Assembly: GCA_035048485.1 (NCBI GenBank)
Contig: CM068585.1
Coordinates: 52,706,910 to 52,770,909, forward strand
Length of the DNA stretch: 64,000 nt
Origin: Pteria penguin
Taxonomy: Eukaryota; Mollusca; Bivalvia; Pterioida; Pteriidae
Reading direction: 5' to 3'
The notes under the pieces were generated by a model. The model was not told the DNA's origin and searched no databases. It was given only the letters and a program-made list of their open reading frames with translations. This document shows, piece after piece, positions 12,491 through 25,443 of this stretch. Numbering within the stretch: the first letter of the stretch is position 1; each line of letters opens with the position of its first letter. The position numbers were made by a program, and so were the translations under genes.

Positions 12491-13838
12491 CTGTTCTGAC
12501 GTAATGTTATTGTGAAATGATTATTATTTTTTGTTAATAATGTAATCTTAAGACAGCCATGGCGTTCCATACAAGAGAGTATACCGGGTTCCTGTGGTGA
12601 TAAGCAGATGAGTTGTTTACTAACCCTCTCGACAGGAAACGAGCCCAATGCAGCTTAGCCTCCCAGTCACCGCAACTGCCCATCAAGAAGGGGGTCGCGG
12701 GACACTAACCCACCGCAGGTTAACATGCCACCCACAGGTTGTGCTCATCATCAGCTGGGTAGAGAATCACAAGCTCAGCTTAACTTCCAAGCCATAGACG
12801 TTGTCCCTCGAAAACACACAAATCCCACAAAAATGTTTGAGGCACGATACTCCTGTATGTATCTGTGTAGCAATCCCAGAGCAGAGTCAAATTCAAAGGA
12901 TTTGTCAACGGCCCGCGCTGTAAAAGGCGAAACGAAAGCAGGTGAAAACATAGCCAATTTGATTAAAGCTGTATCTTTATTCCACCCCTCTGTTTGTCCC
13001 ATTTCATATAAATCAATAGGGCGAACAGAGAAGCGAAATAAAAGATATGATTTTAATCAGACTGGGCCTAATCATAACTCAATATTGGTACATATCATGA
13101 CATTAAACTGCTTATAGCGTGATGTTACAAAGGGGGGAGGGGGGGGGGCGAGAACAAGGTGAGAGGGAGGGCGACGTTGGAGATAAGATGAATTTGGAGG
13201 GGATGAGGGCTTTAAACCCCCCCCCCCCCCCACACACACACACATACTTGTCTTGCTTCTAATGTGGTGTTACAATGAGGGGTGGACATGGGTGGAATTG
13301 ATGAGGCAAGAAGGGGTCGGGGGTTGGATGAAGGGGGAAGAGGAGACGACTAACAACCTCCCTCACACGTTCAATGGCAAACAAACAATTAATTTCAAAA
13401 CACTATGGATACATTTATCACCTGATGCTTCGAGGAGACAGAGAAGCCAATTGCAGCATGGTTTGATTCTTTCTATAAGAACCTTGTAATTTGGTTTGGT
13501 TGTTGTTTACGAAATACAAAGATGATATTGCTAACATGGCGCCCGAGGCAAAGCATAGAATTTTGTTTTTAACTTTATTCAGAGATAAATAATATCAGAT
13601 GCCCTACATTATTACACTCAACTGATAAAAACACACGTATATAATGTAGATACATACGTCATTTCGATATATATACAATGTATATTATACAACAAAGTGC
13701 ACTAAAGCTAAAATGTACGTTAAATTCAGCCCACGTTCTTTGACCTTGACCTCTAACCACTAATGACTTAGGTAACGTATCTATTTTTTACGTGAAAATC
13801 GTTGTGATTCTAATTAAGACGAGTGTCTAGAGCTGAAA
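12491..13838. other. Intergenic sequence between LONRF and COMMD5, no gene seen
   Basis: A 130-codon frame (12725-13117) has no recognised domain, no initiation or splice context and ordinary composition, so it is not called. Poly-G and poly-C tracts lie at 13133-13149 and 13217-13232. Confidence 0.45.
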
Positions 13839-13967
13839 CAGTGGCGGATCCAGAATTTCCTTCTCAGCCATTTTTGGTGCAAAATCTGGATTTTTATTAG
13901 TAAATACAATGTATGTGACCAAAAAAAAAAAGGGGGGGGGGGGGCCGCCCCTCTAAATCCGCCACTG
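13839..13967. mobile_element. hAT-like MITE, 129 bp
   Basis: Begins CAGTGGCGGATCCAGAA and ends ATCCGCCACTG, a terminal inverted repeat of the CAGTGGCGG type common for hAT elements. The inverted repeat may extend four bases further (gaaa/tttc). The middle is A- and G-rich with no coding capacity. A clear 8-bp target duplication was not found. Confidence 0.6.
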
Positions 13968-14387
13968 TTTCACTTGCGATGTGGATACTTTCTAACCGAC
14001 AGAAAGGTAGCCAATGCTTTAAAAGGTTATTGTTGAATTATAAATTCATTGCCCATCACAAGTACTAGTATATCGCAAACGCAGATTCATAGAAAACCCC
14101 GGCGAAGATGGATTTCCTGCCTGACATTTTTATGGTCGTGACAAGATTTCACAATATATTGTTATCGTTGTAGGGTATCGTGAGCATGCTATCGTGTAAC
14201 TTTGGTTTCTTGTGCCTGTAATGTGTTACCCAACATACAAATGATGTATACTATTACTTCCTCTGTCCTTCAAATTTACATTACATATAAAGTTGCATCG
14301 ACTTCCATACAAGAGATTAGACAATTTTGATAGAGTTTAATATAACGTCAAGAAAATTTCACCTATAATCGTGACGGCTGCCGATAT

Positions 14388-14690
14388 CGGCCCAGATAGC
14401 TCAATGGTGGGAGCGTCTTCCTTATTAGCGGAAGGTGTTGGGTTCGATTCTCGGGTCCGGCCGCAATTTTTCATCCTGCCTGTTACAGATTTGGTGTCGT
14501 GAGAGTGACCCTCATGTGAGGGAGAACCAGGGTAATTTCTCTGTTGGGTTTCCAGGTTTAGAAACCTCTGGCAGGGGGGAAGTGTGACGGATAACGGTAT
14601 CAGCCAGGATAGCTCAGTGATGAGAGCGTCCGGCTAGATAGCGGTAGGTTCTGGGGTCGATTCCCCGGACAAGCCACAATTTTTTACCTC
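14388..14690 (+). mobile_element. Two tandem tRNA-like SINE heads, family C
   Basis: GCCCAGATAGCTCAATGGTG (14391-14410) with GGGTTCGATTCTCGGGTCCG is followed about 214 bp later by CCAGGATAGCTCAGTGATGA with GGGGTCGATTCCCCGG. Both have A- and B-box-like sequence and both are followed by CCGCAATTTTT or CCACAATTTTTT. This is a SINE arranged as a tandem pair; the cloverleaf is not intact enough to call functional tRNA genes. Confidence 0.65.
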
Positions 14691-14789
14691 TGTCTATTAC
14701 ATAATAAATGTGACCAGGCCCGTCAGTACGGAATTCATGTGTGTGTGTGTGGGGGGGGGTTGGTTATACGCACATTTCTTAATTATATG

Positions 14790-15062
14790 AAGCCGGCGTG
14801 GCCTAGTGGTATCGAGTCGGACTCCTAATCGGGAGGCCGGGGTTCGAGTACCGCTCTGGTCATGCCGGTGTCATGTCTTTCGGATGAGACAGTAAAAACC
14901 AAGGCCCCGTGTCGTGGTATGCATGGCACGTTAAAGATCCCTCACTGCTTCGCGTGGGTCCGTTGCAAAGGTCAAAATTTGTATGCCCCGCATCAGGCAG
15001 ATGCCGTCACCATATATGTGAAATATTCGTGGTGTGACGTAAAACAATAATCAATCAATCAA
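14790..15062 (+). mobile_element. Complete SINE family A with 12-bp target-site duplication
   Basis: tRNA-like head GCCGGCGTGGCCTAGTGGTA with B box GGGGTTCGAGTACC, the common body, and tail ACAATAATCAATCAATC. The flanking tcttaattatat occurs exactly on both sides. This is the best reference copy for the family in the window. Confidence 0.92.
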
Positions 15063-15660
15063 TCTTAATTATATACTATAGGGTATATTTTTAGAACATA
15101 AAATATACACTATGAATAGACAATTTGTGTGTATAAAATTTTAATTACGCACGGTCAAACTATTGAGGGCTTGCATCCCCGACCATTCCCAATCAATCTT
15201 CCACTTCCAGCGGGTCTGGTGACTGATACAAAGTAGAAAAGATATGCATTTACTTAAAAAATATTGTGGCCACCATCATAGATCTGATCATATATGTACT
15301 TACAATTGATCACGACTTCATTGAAAAGTTTGGCCAGGGGGAGGGGGGGGGGGGTTTGATTATAATTGTTTCAAACCACATCAGTATTATTTCATTTATA
15401 CGATGGAGGCAACGGCGTAGTATGCAGCTTGATAAAGTGTCCTATCCCTGGCATGGAAACTCGGGATTTCTCGGCCGACGGACAAGTAACCGATCTTAAA
15501 CTGGTAATCAAACCTACATGTAGCTCTTTCTTGCTCTGGTCAAGATATCTTATTTATTACGGTACACCGGATACTATATACAATACTAACATGATACTAT
15601 ATGAAAATATTAAAATGATAAAAATATCTAGCTAATGTAGTGATAAATGTTGTCATTCAA
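15063..15660. other. Intergenic, no feature recognised
   Basis: AT-rich with a poly-G run near 15340-15354. The short frames at 15266 and 15366 carry no recognisable domain. Confidence 0.4.
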
Positions 15661-15700
15661 AAAGAAGAAGAAGAAGAAGAAGGAAAAAAAGCTGAAGATT

Positions 15701-15872
15701 GGTTGGTTGGTTGATTGGTGTTTTACGTCGCTTTCAACAATATTTCAGTTATATCGCGACATGGAAGCAGAAGGTTACCAACCTCTTAAATATAGTGGCA
15801 CAACCCGGGAATCGAACCCGGATCGTCGGCACCGCAAGCCAAGCGCTTAACCACTACACCAAGCCTGCCCCT
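15701..15872 (-). mobile_element. SINE family B, second copy with target-site duplication
   Basis: Same element as 2896-3072: minus-strand head AGGGGCAGGCTTGGTGTAGT, B box GGTTCGATTCCCGGG, tail CCAACCAACC. aaaagctgaaga occurs on both sides as the target duplication. Confidence 0.9.
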
Positions 15873-16409
15873 AAAAGCTGAAGAAGAAATCAGTATTTAC
15901 TATGAATACAGTATTTAATTCAGTGAGGACGAAGTTCTACATCTGTGTAATACTATTAAAACATACCATTCCAATTTTATTATAGAGATGTTCAGGTAAT
16001 GTACAGTTTAAATTTCAATACGTTTAGTCGCACATCCAGATTTTCTGACATAAATCCTCCAAAAAATTATTTTAAGGGTTTTGAGCGTAATATATAATGC
16101 AGTGATACATAAAACACATCTGTACTGTCTGTCACCCCTTCAATAGAAAAAAATCAGACTCGTCATATTTATATATGAAGTTTTATCTCTATGGTGCTAC
16201 ATCACGTTGATTCTCCCCTAAGCGTAGAGGGCTTCCATCCCTTTCGTGATACTATATTTACTCGTCATATTAATCAATAATAACTTGATTCATCATAGAG
16301 GAAAAGTCTGTTTAATAAATCTATTTAGAGCTTAATAAAATTTACTAATATACATGAAGATAAGTAAAGCTCATGAATGTATCTAGAGAACATGTGTATA
16401 AATCCTTTA

Positions 16410-16511
16410 TCAGTCTTGAATCTTGAGTACACTCCGTTTCTCCAATTCTTCCATTTCTTTAAGTACATAAGCTACGTTGTACCGCAGTTCGTGAAACTTT
16501 GAAACTGGGAC
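16410..16511 (-). CDS. COMMD5: COMMD5 exon 7 (last, with stop)
   Basis: Acceptor TCTTTTTCAG| then VPVSKFHELRYNVAYVLKEM and the charged end EELEKRSVLKIQD, stop TGA at 16412-16410. It matches the C-terminal helix of COMMD5. It lies 14.4 kb from exon 6. Confidence 0.95.
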   Translation of the reverse strand, partial: VPVSKFHELRYNVAYVLKEMEELEKRSVLKIQD

Positions 16512-16798
16512 CTGAAAAAGATAAAGACATATATGATAAAGCTATGTGAATACTTTTAAAATGCTTGATATATAAGTCGGTTAGAGGGTCGAATGCATGA
16601 CAGCTAGGTGATTCGTTACCATAGGTCGTGGGTTCGAGTCCCAGACGGGGAACGAATATAAGTGAAAGATAGGGTGCCTTGTTAGCTGCAGTGTCTTTGT
16701 GCTTTATATGTTTGTCTAATTTAGTTTCATTTTCTACAGGTATTTCTTCGGAGATCAAAGGGCCATAGTACTCTCAGGTGTTTCACTGGTTCTATTTG

Positions 16799-16890
<92 letters not shown>

Positions 16891-19800
16891 GCCAAAAATA
16901 TAAATGGAATATCTGTTCGAGTGCTTATTATTTCAACGGTACCTGCATAGAAATTGCAATGTTCAATCAGAAAGTTTCCTTTAGCTCTTAAGAAATCCAC
17001 CATAGCTTAATAAAATAAATAGTACATTCACAAGCTGTAACTTTTAAGAAATTTGTTTTTCTCAAGTATTGTCCAAATGTTTTTACTACGCAAAATTAAG
17101 AATGTGTATAAAAACCAGAGGCTCAAATGGACCTATATCGCTCACCTGAGCACAAATTGCTTATTTACAATAAAATGACAGCTCATTTCAGTAGAAAAAT
17201 TTTGCTTTTTTTCTGCAAGACTTTCTATAAGGTTTGGTGATATTTTGTGCAGTCGTTTTGAAGTGTCCAAAATGTGTCAACCAATCAGAGCCAATGGCCT
17301 GGCTTGGATTACGGATCGGCACGAAAAACACACACTTGGTAGAGGACCTTTAGTACTTACTTCCTATGAAGTTTGGTGAAATTCTGTTTAGCGGTTCTGG
17401 AGAAGAAGTCGAAAATGTGTCAACCAATCAGAGCCAATGACCGCCATCTTGGATTACGGATCGGTTGAAAAACACAAACTTGGTAGAGGACCTTGAGTAC
17501 TTACTTCCTATGAGGTTTGGTGGAATTCTGTGCAGCCGTTCTGGAGAAGAAGTCGAAAATGTGTCAACCAATCAGAGCCAATGGCCGCCATCTTGGATTA
17601 CGGATCAGTAGAAAAACACAAACTTGGTAGAGGACCTTGAGTACTTACTTCCTATGAGGTTTGGTGGGATTCTGTGCAGCCGTTCTGGAGAAGAAGTCGA
17701 AAATGTGTCAACCAACCAGAGCCAATGGCAGCCATTTTGGATTACGGATGGGCACGAAAAACACAAACCTGGTAGAGGACCTTTAGTACTTACTTCCTAT
17801 GAAGTTTGGTGAAATTATGTGCAGCGGTTCTGGCCAAGAAGTCGAAAATGTGTCAACCAATCAGAGCCAATGGCGGCCATCTTGGATAACGGATCGGCAC
17901 AAAAAACACAAACTTTGTAGAGGACCTCAAGTGCTTACTTCCTATGAAGTTTGGTGGAATTCTGTGCAGGACTTCTGGAGAAGTCCAAAATGTGTCAACC
18001 AATCAGAATCAATGACCGCCATCTTGGATTACGGATCGGTAGAAAAACACAAACTTGGTAGAGGACCTTGAGTACTTACTTCCTATGAAGTTTGGTGGAA
18101 TTCTGTGCAGCGGTTCTGGCCAAGAAGTCGAAAATGTGTCAACCAATCAGAGCCAATGGCGGCCATCTTGGATTACGGATGGTCACGAAAAACACAAACT
18201 TGGTAGAGGACCTTGAGTACTTACTTCCTATGAAGTTTGATGAAATTCTGTGCAGCGGTTCTGGAGAAGAAGTCTAAAATGTAGAAAAGCTAACGACGGA
18301 CGGACGACGGACGACAGACGACGGACGGTGATTGATCACAATAGCTCACTTGAGCCTTTGGCTCAGGTGAGCTAAAAATGCGGGGGATCCTACATTTAAA
18401 TATTATGATAATCATATTTTCCAAGAATCATTAATATCATTAATAAAACGCCCCGTTACTACTTGTATGAGATTGGACTTCTATATGAATTTTTAAATGT
18501 GTGTCCTTTGATTGTGCTGCTTTTGCGGTGAGTGGGAAGGTGGGCGCCCGTAAACCGGTTAACCACACCAATTGAGTGACTTTTTTTTTTACTTCAGTTG
18601 GCCGTCCTAAGTCGGTATCGTAACCGCAGCACAATCGAATATTTTTGTAATGTCGTTTTTCCGTGCATAGTTTACTATTATCATTTTTGTGCGCATGTCC
18701 TAGGTGATTTGTGTCAGCTTTATCAGATGTCTTCTGTTTTCTCTTTCCTGTTCAAAATTCTACTCTTCCGAAATTTTACTTGCTTCATCATCCCTATCTT
18801 CGTGTGATACCTACGGCTTTTCACTTCTTCTCTCGTTCATCAACGAAAGAAGGGGCGAAAAGCCGTGGGTATCACACGATGTATCCATATATCCCAAAGG
18901 TTTATTCTAAAATCCGAACACAGTCATTTCATTGTAAGATTTAGTTTCAGAAGGTATTGTGTGAATATTTTTTGTCGCGAACGCAGCGCAGATTTTGAAA
19001 AGCGACTTTAGTAAAGGCTTTGTATGTAGGGCAAAGTCGCAAAGCCTTGACATTCCAAAGATTTACTCATTTCTTTAACTGAATATATGCGTGATGCAAT
19101 TTTACAAATGTATTTAAATTTAATCTGATATTACATAAACTCATAGAAATGTGATAGATATATTCACAGGAACGAAGCGCACGTATGCAAATTACCTGGA
19201 CACAAACTTCAGACGGCAGTTGACGAGGGTGGGATGATTCAATAATCTGAAATGAGGCGATAGTTATTTTCTCGCACCTCAGTCTTTTAATATAAGCTAT
19301 TTGTTTACTTTCTTTGACAACCCTGACCTATTGTATGGCCGCATCACTGAGTAAAAAGATAGTCCGCCGTAATAAGATTAAACACCAATTATCAACATCA
19401 GTTATTTTATACCCCCTACAAACAAAGTTCGGGGGTACATAGGAATCACCCTGTCTGCCTGTCAGTCTGTTCGCCTGTTCACATTTGTCCGGGCCATCAC
19501 TTCTTACCCCCTTATCAGATCTGAATAATATTTCACACAACTGTTGTACATGACCTAAAGGTGTGTCAGGACCTTGACCCAAGGTCAAGGTCACAGTGCA
19601 TACATAGCCGAAATTCTTGTCCAGATCATAACTTCTTTCTACTAAGTTGGATTATTATCCATGATGATATTTCACACAATTGTTGCCAATGACCCAAGGG
19701 TGTATCATGACCTTGACTCAAGATCATATCTCCAAGGTCAAAGTCACAGTGCACACATGGTCGAAATCCTTGTCCGGGCCATACCTTCTTACTGCTATGT

Positions 19801-22800
19801 TGGATCTGGATAATATTTCACATAATTGTTGTATATGACTCAAGAGTGGGTAATACTTTTGACCCATGGTCATATCGTAAAGGTCACGGTCACAGTGCAC
19901 ACATAGCAAAAATTCTTGTCCGGCCCATAACTTCTAACCCCACTGTCGGATCTGAATAATATTTCACAAAATTGTTGTACATGACCCAAGTGTGTGTCTT
20001 GACTCTAACCCAAGATCAAATCTTCAAGGTCAAGGTCACAGTGCATACATAGCCGAAATACTTGTCCAGGTCATAACTTCTTGCCACCAAGTTGGATTAC
20101 TATCCAAGATGATATTTCACCCAATTGTTGTCCATGACCCAAGGGTGTGTCATGATCTTGCTTCAAGATCAAATCTCCAAGGTCAAGGTAACAGTGCACG
20201 CATGGACAAATCCTTGTCCCGAACATACCTCCTTACTGTTATGTTGGATCTGGATAATATTCATGCAATTGTTGTATATGACCCAAGAGTGTGTCATAAG
20301 TTTGGCCCATGGTCATATCCTAAAGGTCAATGTCACAGTGCACATATGGCAAAAATTCTTGTCCAATCCATAGCTTCTTACCCCCTTGTCGGATCTGGAT
20401 AATATTTCACACAATTGTTGTACATGACCAAAGTGTGGGTCAGGACCTTGACCTAAGGTCAAATCTTCAAGGTCAAGGTCACAGTGCATACCTAGCCGAA
20501 ATCATTGCCCAGGCCATTACTTCTTACTACCAAGTTGGATTATTATCCACGATGGTATTTCACACAATTGTTGTCCATGACCCAAGGGTGTGTCATGACC
20601 TTGACTCAAGATCATATCTCCAAGGTCAAGGTTACAGTGCACATATGGTTGAAATCCTTGTCCGGACCATACTTCTTTACTGCTATATTGGATCTGGATA
20701 ATATATCACACAATTTTTGAACATGACCCAAAAGTGTGTCATGACCTCAACCCATGTTCACATCTTAAAGGTCAAGGTCACATTGCACAAATAGCAAAAG
20801 TCTTGTCCAGTCCAAAACTTCTTACCCCCTTTTCGGATATGGATAATTTTTCAAAAAATGTCCATACATGTAACCCAATGGTGTGTTATGACCTTGACCC
20901 AAGGTCCTATCTTCAAGGTCAAGGTCACAGTGTATACATCGCCAAAATCCTTGTCCAGGCCATAACTTCTTACTGCTAAGTTGGATTATTATCCAAGATA
21001 ATATTAAGACGGTGTGATCTAATGGATAAGGTGTTCGGCTCGTCATCGAGAAGTCCTGGGTTCGACTCCCGGCCCTGGGCACATCGGTGTTCTGTCTTTC
21101 GGACGAGAGAGTAAAAACGAGGTTCCGTGTCACGCTAGGCATGGCAGGTAAAAGATCCTCATTGCTTTGGGTGGGTCCGTTGCAAAGGTCTAAATTTGTA
21201 TGCAATGCATCAGGCAGATGCCGTCACCATATACGTGGTGCCGTAAAACAATAATCAATCAATCAATCAATCAATCACCATAATATTTCAAACAATTGTT
21301 GTCTATGGCTCAAGAGCGTGTCATGACCTTGACTCAAAATCATATCTCTAAGGTCAAGGTCACAGTGCACACATGGTCGAAATCTTTGTCAGGCCATAGT
21401 TCCTTACTGCTGTTGGATCTGGATATTTCACGCAATTGTTGTACATGACCCAAGGGTGTCATGACCTCGACCCAAGGTTATATCGTCAAGCTCAAGGTCA
21501 CAGTGCACACAAAGCCAAAATCATTGTCCGGGCCATAACTTCTTACTGCCGAGATGGATTTGGATGATATAGATGTATCACACAATTGTTGCCAATGACC
21601 CAAGAGTGTGTCATTACCTTGACTGAAGATCTTATCTCCAAGGTCAAGGTGCATATATGGTCAAAATCCTTGTCCAGGCCATAACTCCTTCCTACTCTGT
21701 TGCATCTGGATTACATTTCACACAATTGTTGTTCATGACCAAAGGTGTGTATCACATTGTACGGAGCATGTTGTCCGTCTGTGTCTGTCCGTCCATGAAA
21801 TTTGTCTGGGCCATAACTTCTTCCTTTTACTTTAGAGGGAGATAATATTATACACACTTGTTGTTCATGACAAGGTTCAAGGTCACAGTCAGAGTTCACA
21901 CAAACCAGATTGTTTTTATTGATTATACCTCAAAATGTACTTGTAAGTGGGACATCCATTACACTTATACCAGTAATATATCTTGGGATGAATTATTGCA
22001 AGTTTCAACTTTGTTGCCGCGGAGGATATTTTTCCCATTGGGAAAAACCGATGTTTACTATCTCTCCAACGCAAAAATCGTGATCTGCAATGCTAAGCAG
22101 AGCAAGCCCTGTCTTAATCATATAGAAACGTCAAAATACCTTCTAAACGGTTTAGACGGCGAACGACTGGTTATTCGCATTTAAAGAAGAAATAATATTA
22201 ATACATGTAATAATACGACAAAAGAAGCGGTGTTTGTGAAACACTAATGCACACGGCGGCAACAAAGCCCAAAAAGTTATTATAGCGTGAAAATCGTTGT
22301 CACGGCAGAAAGGTTAACGACCTTGGATTCATTTGAAAGGGCTTCATTAGTCGAGTACGTATGTGATATATGAAAGACTCTATCTCTCAAGTTATGGCAA
22401 AGGTTGACAACAGACAGACAGGACAAAAACAATATACCACCGATCTATCGATCCGGGGGCATAACAACACTACCCACCCCTTAAAACAAACAAACAAACA
22501 AAACCAAAAAGCACACATCCGTTAATTTATTCATGTAGACAAGCTCCTAGTATACCTGTTACAGTAACACTGAGAATTGGAGAAGCACTATGCGGAAAAC
22601 GATATTATTACGATTCCACACTCATCAAGTATGATTATGTATGTTGTTTTTGTTAATAAGACTCTCTAAAACATTATATAAGTGAAATATAATGCCTTGG
22701 TTTTTTAGAAGAGTTATTATGATAATAATAATAATAACTAGAGCACTGTTTGTAAAAATATGCCCCCGTAAACATATATCCAAATTTGGTTTGGATATGT

Positions 22801-23071
22801 TGATAGGTACTTGAGTTATCATCCGGAAACCAATGTGTGATGGAAGGACAGTAGGACGGACAAAGTAAACACTTAATGCCCCCTGCCATTTCTGGCAGGC
22901 ATAATTAATAATAATTATAATAATAACAATAAAAATGATGATGATGATAATAATAATAATAATAATAATATCATTATTATTATTATTATTTTTTTTTTAT
23001 TTTTATGATTATTATTATTATATCATCATCACCATCATCATCATTATTATTTTTTTATTATTATTATTATT

Positions 23072-23103
<32 letters not shown>

Positions 23104-25379
23104 TACTAATATTATCATTATCATTGTTATTATTATTATCATCATCATCATAAACATAGGGCAGTATTACGAGCATCGCATTTTGTTAAACTTGCATATA
23201 TATAAGCTGCTTCTGATAAAGCTTTCATATGCACATTTACATCTATTATTCAACTACTCATTTACGTTGATTTATCAATTTTGCTCCCCTCCCAACTTTT
23301 TGGCTGATCATGGATAATTTATCACATTACGTAAGGAAATGGATGTCAAAGTGTGCCCCCCTCCCGACCCTGTATAAAACACACAATACATAATCTCCCT
23401 GTATTTGGACAATAAAGAAACTCGGCAATGGGATACGATTTCTTCTTTCTTCTTAACTCTAAACAGTCTTTTTCAAATAAGATCCTCGTGCTTTTATTCT
23501 TTTGATTCAAATTGACCGTGACCTTGACGAAACGACCCTGTATCAAGGTCATGACATATCTAGGTGAAAGAATATGACAAATAAATTGGTGTATAACTTT
23601 TTTCCAAATCTTTGTACATGCCTGAATGAAAATAAAAATGTTCTTTAAACGAACAAGACATTCTACCTTACATTTCAAAAAAAAAAAATGAAATGTAAGT
23701 CAAATGTCTGGTCAAGATCACGACGTCAATGATCTCGGTGTAATTTGAAAGCGGTATATTAGTGGAGTATGCATGCCAAATATGAAGTCGTTATAACTCA
23801 CGGTTAAAAAGTTATGGCGAAGGTCAAAACTGACAACAGACAGACAAACAAACAGGACAAAATCTAGAGCAGTCCTCACGGGACAAATACCCCCCGCGGG
23901 GGTATAAGTGTAATGGATGTCCCACTTACAAGCACATGTTGAGGTATAATCAATGAAAACAAGGTTTTAAACATTGTGTCTATTGTGCCCTTGACCTTTG
24001 ACCTATGACCTTAGTTCAAGGTCATGACACACCCTTGAATCCTAAGCAACAATTCTGTGAAATATTATTGAAATCTGTGCACAGGGGAAGAAGTTCTGGC
24101 CCGGACAAGTTTTTAATTATTGTGTCTATTTTGACCTTGACCTTTGACCTATGACCTTGGTTTAAAGTCATGACACACCCGTGGATCCTAAGCAAACGTT
24201 CTGTGAAATATTATTGAAATCCGTGTACAGGGTGAGAAGTTATGGCTCGAACAAAGTTTTATTATTGAGTCTATTATGACCTTGACCTTTGTCCTATGAC
24301 CTTGTTTCAAGATCATGACACGCCCTTGGGTCCTAAGCAACAATTTTGTGAAGTATTACTGAAATCCGTGAACAGGGGAAGAAGTTATGACCCAGACAAG
24401 GTTTTACTTACTGTGTCTATCATGACCTTGATCTTCGACTTATGACCTTGGTTCAAGGTCATGACACACCCTTGGATCCTAAGCAACAATTCTGTGAAAT
24501 ATTGAAATCCGTGCACAGGGTGAGAAGTTATGGCCCGGACAAGGTTTGGTGGACAGACGGACAAACGGACCGACAGACAGGGTGTTTCCTATATACCTCC
24601 CCAAACTTTGTTTGCGAGGGGTATAATAATATGCCCTTGATCTTTCGACCCAGCGGCATAAAAAGTAAAATTTCTGCTGCATCATAGGACTGTGATGGAA
24701 TTTTATGGCTCAATGCAAAAAATCAAATGAAGTAAGATTTAGTCGGAATCTATGAAGACCAGCAGTCAGTACATTCGAACTAATGCGTCGAGTATGCTTA
24801 CAGCGCTACATGTATACCTGTATTTTCTGTGTACGTCAAATAGTTATGCAAGATTCTTTCATAAGACATGTTTGTCTGTATATGTAAGAGATAAAATCTA
24901 TACTATATTCAAGAGCACGCATTGATCCTATAATTTATTTTTGTTTTGAATCTGCTGCGAGACTGTAACTTGACTATGATTTCACGTTCTGGCCTACAAC
25001 ATTATATAACAATTGTGCATCAGTTAAGTATATGAGAAAACTTTTCAAGTGGACTATGAGAGAAAGAGAGAGAGAGAGAGGGGGGGGGGGGGGGGGGGCG
25101 TCGCTGCACTTGTTACGAGTGTTAAAATAATTTAAGAACATAATCTACTTACAACCTTACATATCTAAGATAAATGTCCTTATTAAAACATGAAGCAGAA
25201 GAGACCAAAACATAGTTATTAGAGAGAGAGAGAGAGAGTGAGAGAGAATGGGGGTTGCATAATGTATATGAAAATTGTTCAAAATTTAAGAACATACACA
25301 ACTTTCAAGCTTACATATGTAAGACATTCGTCTTTATTTGAGGATGATGTAGAAGAGATCAAGACAGGATTATAGTATT

Positions 25380-25443
<64 letters not shown>

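Noticed and set aside
12725..13117. 130-codon intergenic frame
   Set aside because: No domain, no splice or promoter context and ordinary composition.
14388..14470. Functional tRNA gene
   Set aside because: A and B boxes are present, but the cloverleaf stems are not convincing and the unit is duplicated with SINE-like 3' sequence. The same applies to the other tRNA-like heads.
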